NCBI GenBank assembly: GCA_002067065.1
Contig: MVPY01000101.1
Coordinates: forward strand, 1 to 64,000
From: Methanobacterium sp. PtaB.Bin024
Lineage (GTDB): Archaea > Methanobacteriota > Methanobacteria > Methanobacteriales > Methanobacteriaceae
DNA length: 64,000 nt
Reading direction: 5' to 3'
Of this stretch, positions 30,070 through 38,181 are shown one piece after another; within the stretch, counting starts at the first letter, position 1, and the number at the start of each line of letters is the position of its first letter. Both the position numbers and the translations under genes were made by a program. Below the pieces are notes generated by a model that did no database searches, was not told the origin of the DNA, and saw nothing but the letters and a program-made list of their open reading frames with translations.

Positions 30070-30249
30070 TTAAATCTTTCCAGTTTTTTCAAGTGCTTCG
30101 TTGTATCCTTTTTTAAACCCTATCTTGTAACCTTCTTTAAAAAGTTCTAAAGAGAATTCTCTCAGTCTTTCATTTTCTTTTTCGCAGTTTCGTTTATTTT
30201 TCTTAAAGTGTTGCCTTTCTGAATGTTCCCCATTTTTTAATCTTTCCAT
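30070..30249 (-). CDS. Small charged protein of 59 residues, unknown
   Basis: From the ATG at 30249 with GGAGATTAAAT directly before it, the frame encodes 59 residues, beginning MERLKNGEHSERQHFKKN and ending KGYNEALEKTGKI. It is rich in Lys and Glu and likely forms a single amphipathic or coiled-coil helix. The segment EGYKIGFKKGYNEA resembles short helical repeats of the E-G-Y/F-x-x-G-x-x-x-G kind. No membrane segment or zinc motif is present. The SD and a 60-codon frame support a real gene; it converges on the HAD gene. Confidence 0.55.
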   Translation of the reverse strand: MERLKNGEHSERQHFKKNKRNCEKENERLREFSLELFKEGYKIGFKKGYNEALEKTGKI

Positions 30250-30706
30250 ATTTAATCTCCAATCACTTTTTAGGAGAAATGCCGGTAGAGATGCACCTCT
30301 TATTCTGTTTGGGTTCTTTCTCTCTCACTGATATTAAGGATTTAACACTATATAACTATTGCTGTTTGTGGTCTAAAATACACATTTAGTGATACAAGAA
30401 TTGGGAATGGAAGATGAACATCTTGATTTTGTCACATCATGTGTTTTAAAAGAAGATGTTTTAAAGAAAAAATATCCATTTAAAAGCAGCATAACAGGTT
30501 AAAAAAAGTTTTAATCTTCCTAAACCCTACATAATTTTTTTCACGGCATCCCTTTTTGAATATCCTTTTATTAACTATTTTTTCAGGTTCCATTTCCAGA
30601 TTTAAGATTCGTAATCATTATTAGTTTGGGAATTAATATTAATTAAAAGATAATAAGCATATTATATACTTACTAATTGGTTATTAACTGATGAGGGGGA
30701 TTTAAA
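30250..30706. other. Non-coding stretch with the F390 synthetase promoter
   Basis: 457 bases without a convincing gene. The right end holds a TATA-like ATTATATAC near 30660-30669 and the SD GAGGGGG directly before the ATG at 30707. The middle is AT-rich with only short frames. Confidence 0.5.
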
Positions 30707-32047
30707 ATGGCTTATTTCCAGGAAGAAATGGAAACCATGCCTAGAGATGAGTTGAATGCTGTGGTGGATGAGCGCATCCGCTATACAGTTGCTTATGCTG
30801 CAGAAAATTCTATTTTTTACAGTAAATGGTTCCAGAAAAATAACATAAATCCTGCTGATATCCGTGAACATGAAGATCTGCGTGAATTACCAATTATATC
30901 TGGAAAAACAGTCCGTGAACACCAACCACCAGAAACTGAGGATTTTGAATTCAGATCTATTGATTGGGGTGAAGTTTACACCATTCATGAGACCAGCGGG
31001 ACCAGTGGAACGCCTAAATCATTCTTTTTAACTGAGGAGGATTGGGATCGATACGCTGAGAAGTATGCCCGGTCATTTATCAGTCAAAACTTCGGTCCAG
31101 GAGATAAAGTGGTGGTGTGTGCTTCTTATGGTATGAATGTGGGAGCCAGCACCATGACCCTTGCCGCCCAGAAAATGGGAATGACCATAATTCCTGAGGG
31201 TAAATGTACGTTTCCAGTGCGTATTATGAAGAATTATCAGCCTACAGGCATTGTGGGTAGTGTTTTTAAACTCATCCGCCTGGCCAGGAGAATGGAAAAG
31301 GAAGGTATGAATCCTCAGGAATCCAGTATAAAACGCCTTGTTGCTGGTGGTGAGAGTTTTGCTGAAGAATCAAGGGCCTATGTGGAGAAATTATGGGGAG
31401 TGCCGGTTTACAACACCTACGGCAGCACCGAAGGAACCATGTGTGGGGAGTGCCATGAGAAAGTAGGACTCCATGTACCAGAAGATATGGTGCATTTGGA
31501 TGTTTATAATCCTCAAATGGAGGATTTCATGGTGGATGGAGAATGTGGAAGGATGGTTTTAACTACTCTGCTTTCTCCTGGTGACAAAACAGGCACGTTG
31601 CTTTTGAATTATGATACTGAGGACACCACGGTGGTGGTAAGCCGGGATAAATGTTCCTGTGGCCGCACACATATGCGAATACTCAATCCAGAAAGAGAGG
31701 CAGAAACAGCCTGGGTGATGGGTGCACCATTTAACAGGGTTGATATTGAAAAAGGTGTTTTTCAGGCAGATAATATGGACTATTTAACTGGAGAATATGA
31801 GGCATTTCTCTATGGAGATGAGGAAGAGGTTACCCTCAGGGTGAGTATGGAGTGCCATGATGTCAAAAACTGCCCACGGGAACTTGTTCAGGAGAACTTT
31901 TTAAAAACTTTCCTTCAGTACAAAATTGCCCTATCTGAAGCATATCAGGATGGTAGTTTTAACATCCTCTTCAATTTTACTGGACCGCGAGGTCTAGAAT
32001 TTTATAAGATCAGGGGTCGACCTAAACGTTTAGTTGATCGTCGGTGA
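30707..32047 (+). CDS. Coenzyme F390 synthetase-like AMP-forming ligase
   Basis: A 446-residue member of the phenylacetate-CoA ligase (PaaK)-related adenylate-forming group. It has the phosphate-binding loop TSGTSGTPK near residue 99, VAGGESFAEESR near 212 and NTYGSTEGTMCGE near 238. A Cys pair (CSCGRTHMRI, near 315) matches the zinc-binding motif of PaaK relatives. Its closest known function in Methanobacteriales is coenzyme F390 synthetase, which adenylylates or guanylylates F420 on oxygen exposure, signalling redox stress. The assignment rests on family resemblance and organism; another carboxylate ligase is possible. It appears monocistronic. Confidence 0.8.
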   Translation: MAYFQEEMETMPRDELNAVVDERIRYTVAYAAENSIFYSKWFQKNNINPADIREHEDLRELPIISGKTVREHQPPETEDFEFRSIDWGEVYTIHETSGTSGTPKSFFLTEEDWDRYAEKYARSFISQNFGPGDKVVVCASYGMNVGASTMTLAAQKMGMTIIPEGKCTFPVRIMKNYQPTGIVGSVFKLIRLARRMEKEGMNPQESSIKRLVAGGESFAEESRAYVEKLWGVPVYNTYGSTEGTMCGECHEKVGLHVPEDMVHLDVYNPQMEDFMVDGECGRMVLTTLLSPGDKTGTLLLNYDTEDTTVVVSRDKCSCGRTHMRILNPEREAETAWVMGAPFNRVDIEKGVFQADNMDYLTGEYEAFLYGDEEEVTLRVSMECHDVKNCPRELVQENFLKTFLQYKIALSEAYQDGSFNILFNFTGPRGLEFYKIRGRPKRLVDRR

Positions 32048-32326
32048 AAGTAAATTGATGGAAATTTGATTCTCATTAAAGAAATTGGATTCTATACCAA
32101 CCAGGGTGTGTTGATTATTTCACTCAACATTATTTTCAAAGACATGTTTCACAAAAATAAAAATTTAACTCATTTATATACATCATTTCAAAGGTTTAAA
32201 AACATGTTAAATTAGTAAGTAAGATGTTTATTAAGAATTAAGCCATTATTAGGGATTGAATACAAAAATGGGAAATAAAATAAAAAAATGAGAAATCAGG
32301 TGGGACAATACTGCAATGAATGTGCA

Positions 32327-32884
32327 TTAATAATAATCAAAGACCTGAACAGTCCAGTTCACCTGATTTGCTGGAGTATCAGGAACATCGATGTTCACTG
32401 AGTAACTTCCTGGCTGAACATTTGATTGCAAACTCATAGCCTTAAGAGAAGTGTCATCTCCTTCCCATACCAGATCATCAGAGGATATAATACCACCAGC
32501 ACCGTAAATTTCACACTTTAGACTGGTATCCTGGATCAGAGGTTGGGCAGTGATATAAACCTTAATTTTACTTCCTTCAATCTGGAAAGACTCCAAATTA
32601 TCAGAATTCCCATTATAAATAGCGATCTGCTGCCATGATGCATGTCCAGAAAGGTAAGAATTATTATCAGTTATTGAACTGTGAGTTCCAGGCCATAGAA
32701 TGGCAACAGTAACGATAAACAGCATCAAAATACCAACACCCAAAATTTTCAAATTTCGAACCGTAAAACCTCCCTCATTATCGGTTTTTGAATCAGAGGG
32801 CATTTGAAGCTTTAGGGGTTCGCCACAAAACTCGCAGATAACAGCATCATTTGGATTTTCATGTCGACATTTAGGGCAAATCAT
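32327..32884 (-). CDS. Zinc-ribbon protein with one membrane helix and an extracytoplasmic domain
   Basis: A 185-residue protein: a zinc ribbon (CPKCRHENPNDAVICEFCGE, residues 3-22), a linker, a transmembrane helix (about 47-64, LGVGILMLFIVTVAIL) and a beta-rich domain of about 120 residues. The latter contains an Ig-like pattern ending in VNIDVPDTPANQVNWTVQVF. Topology suggests the ribbon is cytoplasmic and the beta domain external. The ATG at 32884 is preferred to that at 32890 because GGTGA is then spaced seven bases away. Function unknown; it resembles the zinc-ribbon membrane protein at 3259. Confidence 0.75.
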   Translation of the reverse strand: MICPKCRHENPNDAVICEFCGEPLKLQMPSDSKTDNEGGFTVRNLKILGVGILMLFIVTVAILWPGTHSSITDNNSYLSGHASWQQIAIYNGNSDNLESFQIEGSKIKVYITAQPLIQDTSLKCEIYGAGGIISSDDLVWEGDDTSLKAMSLQSNVQPGSYSVNIDVPDTPANQVNWTVQVFDYY

Positions 32885-33092
32885 TTTCATTCACCAGTTC
32901 TTTTTTAAAAACAGTTTTATAGATAATTTGTTACTTAAAGATATTATATTTTATTCCTGATGATAAAAGATAACTATTAACAATATTCCTGATGAAGATC
33001 GGTATACAAATAAATTTCAATAGCCTTGTAAGCATCAGAATTATTTTTAAGACAAATTTTTAAGATTTCAAATAAAAATTAGCTGGATTAAA

Positions 33093-33557
33093 TTATTTAT
33101 TAGGAATTTGTACTTCTAAAATTTGTATAGAATGGGTTGGACAGTTTATCTGACAATCCAAACATCCGCAACATCCTGCATTGTTTATATGACATTTCAG
33201 ATCCACAATGGAAATATTATTCATTAAGCACACATCAACACAAACACCACAACCAATGCAAGTGTCTTTTACATTGGCCTTAAACTCTTCTTCAATCAGA
33301 ATATCCACAATAGTCTGGGTATTCTCAAGATCACCAGTTAAAGAATAGGTAACATGTAAGAAATCCCGGTTACAGCAGTTAGTTATTGATTCTGCGACTT
33401 CAATGGAGTTCCAAGAGAGATTTCTGCCATTCAAATAATGTGAAACTGTGGATCGATCCATACCAAGCTTATTAGCAATATCTTTTTGGAAATAGCCCTT
33501 TTCTCTGAGCTTAACCGCCGCCAGGTACTTCAATCCAGATGCAATATGTTTAGGCAT
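33093..33557 (-). CDS. HTH transcription regulator fused to a 2x[4Fe-4S] ferredoxin domain
   Basis: A 154-residue protein. Residues about 8-50 form a helix-turn-helix of the Cro/lambda type (YFQKDIANKLGMDRSTVSHYL). Residues about 90-150 carry two iron-sulfur motifs: CIGCGVCVDVC and CCGCLDCQINCPTHSIQI. The cluster binding implies redox or oxygen sensing with DNA binding at the other end. The ATG at 33557 is chosen over the one at 33569 because GGTGGAG lies just before it. A palindrome overlaps its presumed transcription start, suggesting autoregulation. Similar HTH-ferredoxin proteins occur in other methanogens; the regulon is not known. Confidence 0.85.
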   Translation of the reverse strand: MPKHIASGLKYLAAVKLREKGYFQKDIANKLGMDRSTVSHYLNGRNLSWNSIEVAESITNCCNRDFLHVTYSLTGDLENTQTIVDILIEEEFKANVKDTCIGCGVCVDVCLMNNISIVDLKCHINNAGCCGCLDCQINCPTHSIQILEVQIPNK

Positions 33558-33567
33558 TATCTCCACC

Positions 33568-33610
33568 ATGTGTGTTAATTACACATTAATCAAGGTTTAA
33601 TATTTATAGA
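33568..33610 (-). promoter_or_regulatory. TATA box and operator-like palindrome of the HTH-ferredoxin gene
   Basis: On the minus strand TCTATAAATA (33610-33601) is a good TATA box. About 25 bases further on is ATGTGT-(7)-ACACAT (33586-33568), a 6-7-6 inverted repeat centred on the expected transcription start and immediately before the SD. Such a site would block transcription when bound, most simply by the gene's own product. Confidence 0.55.
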
Positions 33611-33873
33611 TTGCTACTGTGAGTGAAAGATCTGTCCAAATTTGTTATATTTGTATCATTCGATTAGGGAAGATATAATGATAATCAAAAATAATCAAAA
33701 AAAATGAAGGGCAGTATTAGTATTAAATCATTAGCATTAAATTAAAATTTAACAGCATCCATTGACATTCAGATTCAGATTATCCACGCAAAAAAATTTT
33801 TAAGATTTATCTTAACTAAAAAAGGGGTCATGATTTTTTATTCAAATTCTGGTCTTAGGTGGTTCATTTGTTG

Positions 33874-33956
33874 GTTATGATTCCATTAAGATGTGGATTT
33901 GAATCACTCTATTTATCATATGGTTATCATCATAACAATCATAACAGTATATAAAA
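33874..33956 (+). promoter_or_regulatory. TATA box of truD with upstream inverted repeats
   Basis: TATATAAAA (33948-33956) is the TATA box, giving a leader of roughly 40 bases to the ATG at 34018. Directly upstream, GTTATGATT (33874-33882) pairs with AATCATAAC (33937-33945), and GTTATCATCATAAC (33923-33936) is itself a GTTAT-CATC-ATAAC inverted repeat. The right-hand copy touches the TATA box, so a bound protein could control initiation. The rest of the 448-base gap (33570-34017) holds no gene. Confidence 0.5.
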
Positions 33957-34017
33957 AAATGAACAGAAAATGACAATAATGCTCCATCTGTAAGGTGGAA
34001 TTGAGTGGTAATTTATC

Positions 34018-35271
34018 ATGTTAAACGCAGAAGCATATCTAACTCCTCAAAAAGGGATAGGGGGAGAAATAAGAACCATTAACGAAGATTTTTATGTGGA
34101 AGAAATCCCAATACAATTACCCAATGGTGAAGGGCCAAACACATGGCTATGGATTGAAAAAGAAGGCAGAAACACCTTAGATGTGGTTTTGGACATTGCC
34201 CGGGAGCTTGGCATTAATCGAAAGCAGATGGGCTTTGCTGGTATGAAGGATAAGGCAGCGGTAACCCGTCAATGGATATGTGTAAGTAATAAAACCCCTG
34301 AAGAACTGCAGGCACTGGAGGGTAAACTCCATCATGTTAAGATATTGGATGTGATCCCTAATCAAAAAAAACTGCGCATAGGGCAACTGGTGGGAAACAA
34401 ATTTCAGTTAATGGTAAGGGATGTAGAAGATCCAGATTTAGCAGTCCAAAGGGCCCAAGAAATACTTGAACAACTGAAAGAAAGGGGAGTACCTAATTAT
34501 TATGGATATCAACGTTTTGGGAAGAACCGGCCCAACACCCATCTGGTAGGCAAAGCCCTGATCAAGGGGGGAGTGAAAGCAGCGGTAGATCGTTACATAG
34601 GCCATCCCTACGACACTGAGCCACAGCATATCCAGGAAGCCCGCAGATTATATGATGAAGGAGACTTAGAAGAAGCTTTGGAGGCTATGCCCAGTGGAAT
34701 GCGCTATGAGAAAATGATGATCCGTGCCCTCCTGAAAGATAAGAGGAAGAAGGGAGAACTGGATGAAAACTCATTTATCCTGGCGCTTAGAAGCCTGCCC
34801 AAACCATTAAGCAGGATGTTCGTCCATGCCTACCAATCATTCTTGTTCAACAGGGCAGTAAGCGAACGTACTAAATTGGGAATGGATCAGTACGTGGAAG
34901 GTGACATTTTAATTGACAATGAAGAACACCTTATCCATGAATTTGACGTGGAAGAAATAAATCAGAGGATAAAAGAATTCCAGGCTCACCCATCTAGTCC
35001 CCTTTTTGGGAGCAAGGTACCCCTTGCTGGTGGAAAATTGGGCAATATGGAACAAAAAATACTGGATGAAGAGAACCTTAAACTGGAGGATTTCATGGTG
35101 CCAGCAATGCCTAAACTTGGTAGCCATGGCATACGCCGCGCCGCACGCTTCAAAATATGGGACGTGTCTGCAGAGGCAACTGAAGATGGGATTTTAGTAG
35201 AATTTTCAATTCCCAAGGGTTCCTATGCTACCAGTGTTTTAAGAGAAGTTATGAAAAAAGATGTTTATTAA
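34018..35271 (+). CDS. truD: tRNA pseudouridine(13) synthase TruD
   Basis: A 417-residue TruD-family pseudouridine synthase modifying U13 in tRNA. The family opening (GGEIRTINEDFYVEEIP) is followed by the catalytic-Asp motif FAGMKDKAAVTRQ (Asp78). NYYGYQRFGKNRPNTHLVG near 160 and the C-terminal KGSYATSVLRE block complete the signature. The roughly 100-residue insertion domain (about 195-300) is usual. SD is weak (GAGTGG). The gene appears monocistronic with a clear TATA box upstream. Confidence 0.95.
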   Translation: MLNAEAYLTPQKGIGGEIRTINEDFYVEEIPIQLPNGEGPNTWLWIEKEGRNTLDVVLDIARELGINRKQMGFAGMKDKAAVTRQWICVSNKTPEELQALEGKLHHVKILDVIPNQKKLRIGQLVGNKFQLMVRDVEDPDLAVQRAQEILEQLKERGVPNYYGYQRFGKNRPNTHLVGKALIKGGVKAAVDRYIGHPYDTEPQHIQEARRLYDEGDLEEALEAMPSGMRYEKMMIRALLKDKRKKGELDENSFILALRSLPKPLSRMFVHAYQSFLFNRAVSERTKLGMDQYVEGDILIDNEEHLIHEFDVEEINQRIKEFQAHPSSPLFGSKVPLAGGKLGNMEQKILDEENLKLEDFMVPAMPKLGSHGIRRAARFKIWDVSAEATEDGILVEFSIPKGSYATSVLREVMKKDVY

Positions 35272-35351
35272 TTAATTTTTTATCAATCTGTTTACTTCTC
35301 AAATGCTCTTACCAAACCCAGATATTAGTTTTCATATCATAGAATGGATTA

Positions 35352-35376
35352 CCCCTCACATAGAGGGGGCCCCCTC
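35352..35376. terminator. GC-rich double hairpin between convergent truD and YHS genes
   Basis: CCCCTC (35352-35357) can pair with GAGGGG (35363-35368) over a five-base loop. Alternatively GAGGGGGCCCCCTC (35363-35376) forms a perfect 14-bp palindrome. The middle arm is shared, so the two structures exclude each other. The G/C block stands out sharply in AT-rich surroundings, and it is probably a bidirectional terminator of truD and the copA-YHS unit. Confidence 0.5.
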
Positions 35377-35408
35377 ATTTAAAACTTATAAACAAATGAT
35401 TCAATTTT

Positions 35409-35552
35409 TTATTCGACGTATTTTTCGGGATTTTCATCGAATTCTTTTTTACATCCTGGAGCACAGAAATAGTAAGTCTTACCCTTGTATTCGCTTTTAA
35501 ACTTCGCAGTTTTCTCGTCAACATCCATTTTACATATTGGATCTACAGCCAT
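35409..35552 (-). CDS. YHS-domain metal-binding protein
   Basis: A 47-residue protein, essentially only a YHS domain: DPICKMDVDEKTAKF, then YKGKTYYFCAPGCKKEFDEN and PEKYV. The Cys residues (CKMDV and FCAPGC) are the metal-binding set. A GAGGTGAGAAG SD precedes the ATG. It lies 89 bases downstream of copA on the same strand; YHS proteins often accompany heavy-metal P-type ATPases and are thought to bind or deliver metal ions, so it is probably part of the copper-handling unit. Confidence 0.88.
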   Translation of the reverse strand: MAVDPICKMDVDEKTAKFKSEYKGKTYYFCAPGCKKEFDENPEKYVE

Positions 35553-35641
35553 CTTCTCACCTCACATCATTTCTATAATAATTTTATGATGTTTATCTAA
35601 TCTAGATTTTTTCTTCTTCTATGTCAAATCTTTTAAAAAAT

Positions 35642-38077
35642 TCAACTCGATTTAGCCTTAACAGGGGGTATATATCCCTTTAACAGAAGTGAAAGGGTTA
35701 CAATGGTCACTGAACTTAAAGCCATGGCCAGACCAGCATATTCTGGACGAAATATAATCCCAAATGAGGGGTATAACAGTCCAGCAGCCACTGGTATGAG
35801 AATGGCATTGTAAGCAAATGCCCAGAATAGATTGAGTTTAATACGGCCCATAACCTTGTCAGATAATTGTATCCCTGCGGCTGCGTCCACTAAATTGTCT
35901 TTGATAAGTACGATCTCTCCACTTTCTATGGCCACATCTGTCCCACTGCCAATAGCTATCCCCACATCAGATTGGGCCAGTGCAGGAGCATCATTAATCC
36001 CATCACCAACAAAAGCCACTATTTCTCCATTATCTTGAAGTCTTTTAACTTCATTGGATTTATCCTCTGGCAAAACTCCTGCCAACACCTTTTCTATACC
36101 AATCTTTTTGGCAATAGCCTCAGCAGTCTTTTGGTTGTCTCCAGTTATCATGGCCACCCTTAGGCCCATCTTTTTAAGTTCATTTATGGCCGTGGGGGTG
36201 TCTTCTTTTAAAGTATCAGCTATTCCAAGGATACCTGATAAAACATCACCAGTAGCTACTAAAACTACTGTTTTACCTTCTTCTTCGATTTTAGAGATTT
36301 TTTCTTCATCATCACCTGTTATGTGGATGGTATTTTCTTCAAGGAGTTTCCTGTTCCCTATTAAAACCTTTTCATCATTTAGGATTGCTGAAACTCCTTT
36401 TCCTCCGAAAGTATCGAATTTTTCTGTATCGAATAATTCAATATCATTATCATGGGCTTTAGTAACCATGGCCTCACCCAGGGGGTGCTGTGAATTTCTC
36501 TCCACACTGGCAGCGATCTGTAACAGGCTCCTATCGTCAGTAGTGATTCCTATAATATCGGTAACTTCAGGTTTGCCTTTGGTAAGGGTTCCTGTCTTAT
36601 CAAAAGTGATGGTGGTTAATTTTCCAGATGTCTCCAATGCTTCACCATCTTTAACCAGTATTCCCAGTTCAGCGCCACGCCCAATCCCTACAGTCACTGC
36701 GGTGGGTGTTGCCAGGCCCAAGGCACAGGGACAGGCCACCACCAGGATAGATATCAGGACGGTGAGTCCGAAAAGGAGAGTGCTTCCCAAAAGCAGGTAC
36801 CAAACTATGAAGGCCACTATGGCTATGGTGAGAACCGTGGGGATGAAATAGGTAACTGCCCGGTCAGCTATCCTCTGCACGGGTGGTTTAGACCCTTGGG
36901 CAGATTCTACCAGTTTTATTATCTGGGATAGGGTCATATCTTTACCAATCTTTTCAGCCTGGAATTTTAAAACTCCATTCTGGTTAATGGTTCCTCCAAC
37001 CACTGGGGAACCATCCTGTTTGAGGACTGGAATGGGTTCGCCTGTGATCATGGATTCATCCACATAACTTTCACCTGAAACTACTGTACCATCTACCGGT
37101 ATTTTTTCACCAGGTTTAACCAGTACTTTATTTCCAACCATTACATCTTCTGTGGGTACTTGGGTTTCAACACCTTCTTTATTGATGATGGTTGCTGTTT
37201 TAGCCTGTAAACCAACTAATTTCTTTATGGCAGTTCCGGTACGTCCTTTAGCACGAGCTTCCAGCCATCGGCCTAGCATTAGGAAACCAGCCAGCATCAG
37301 GGCAGTTTCATAGAACATGAAATCAGGGGTGAGTATGATGTTAAAGGTACCCAGCAGGCTGGAGCCATAAGCAACTCCAATACCCATAGCGTACATAACA
37401 TCCATATTCAGGGCCTTATTCTGCAGAGAATGATAAGCAGCGGTGAATATAGGATAACTCACATAAATAAATGGAATAATTGTTATCAGGAACATGAAAT
37501 AAGTCATAGGGATGGGTAACATAACTCCTGAGTACATCAACACCATCAAAGGAATTGAAAAGGCAAAAGCCACTATTAAACGGTTCCTTTTATCATTGAG
37601 ATCCTTTTCCCGGGCCCTTTCCTCCTCGCTTTCATCTAATTCTCCTTCCAAACCAAGATATTCATATCCAAGGTCTTCAATGGCATCTTTCATCTCAGCT
37701 ACACTGGTCATCTGGGGATTGTAGGTTACATAGGCCTTTTCAGATGCCAGGTTAACAGTTGCCTGGTTCACTCCGTTAAGTTTGTTTAAAACATCTTCTA
37801 TGGCCTTAACACACATGGCACAAGTCATTCCACCTACCTTAATGGTGACTTTTTCATTCACCACTCCATAACCAGTATCTTCCACCTTTTTTTCTAATTC
37901 AAGGAGTTGGAGCTTGTCTGGATCATATTTTACAGTGGCCTTCTCTGTTCCAAAATTGACCTGGGCATCTTCCACCCCTTCCATATCTTGAAGTGATTTT
38001 TCTATGTTCAGGGCGCATGATGCGCAGTGCATACCTGAAATTTTGATTTCTGCCTTTTTTTTAGAATCGTCTGCCAT
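35642..38077 (-). CDS. copA: Copper-translocating P1B-type ATPase
   Basis: An 811-residue membrane pump. Two N-terminal heavy-metal-associated domains carry GMHCASC (15-21) and GMTCAMC (83-89). The transmembrane metal site CPC lies near residue 450 (VACPCALGLATPTA), followed by the phosphorylation motif DKTGTLTKG near 490, the HP motif (NSQHPLGEA) and GDGINDAPAL. The eight-helix layout and CPC site fit Cu+ export. The ATG at 38077 is chosen; a TTG at 38101 would add eight residues but has no better SD. With the YHS gene it forms a metal-resistance unit; no CopY/CsoR-type regulator is adjacent. Confidence 0.95.
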   Translation of the reverse strand: MADDSKKKAEIKISGMHCASCALNIEKSLQDMEGVEDAQVNFGTEKATVKYDPDKLQLLELEKKVEDTGYGVVNEKVTIKVGGMTCAMCVKAIEDVLNKLNGVNQATVNLASEKAYVTYNPQMTSVAEMKDAIEDLGYEYLGLEGELDESEEERAREKDLNDKRNRLIVAFAFSIPLMVLMYSGVMLPIPMTYFMFLITIIPFIYVSYPIFTAAYHSLQNKALNMDVMYAMGIGVAYGSSLLGTFNIILTPDFMFYETALMLAGFLMLGRWLEARAKGRTGTAIKKLVGLQAKTATIINKEGVETQVPTEDVMVGNKVLVKPGEKIPVDGTVVSGESYVDESMITGEPIPVLKQDGSPVVGGTINQNGVLKFQAEKIGKDMTLSQIIKLVESAQGSKPPVQRIADRAVTYFIPTVLTIAIVAFIVWYLLLGSTLLFGLTVLISILVVACPCALGLATPTAVTVGIGRGAELGILVKDGEALETSGKLTTITFDKTGTLTKGKPEVTDIIGITTDDRSLLQIAASVERNSQHPLGEAMVTKAHDNDIELFDTEKFDTFGGKGVSAILNDEKVLIGNRKLLEENTIHITGDDEEKISKIEEEGKTVVLVATGDVLSGILGIADTLKEDTPTAINELKKMGLRVAMITGDNQKTAEAIAKKIGIEKVLAGVLPEDKSNEVKRLQDNGEIVAFVGDGINDAPALAQSDVGIAIGSGTDVAIESGEIVLIKDNLVDAAAGIQLSDKVMGRIKLNLFWAFAYNAILIPVAAGLLYPSFGIIFRPEYAGLAMALSSVTIVTLSLLLKGYIPPVKAKSS

Positions 38078-38181
38078 TGTTAATCCGGCCTTCAATTTCA
38101 ATTGATCTTTAATTCAAATTAATTTACAGTTACAAAATAACAAATGTTAAGTTGGTTAAAAGTTATTTAGGGCAATTTTTA

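Noticed and set aside
36054..36851. 265-codon plus-strand frame inside copA
   Set aside because: Antisense to strongly conserved P-type ATPase motifs; Ser/Ile-rich mirror composition only.
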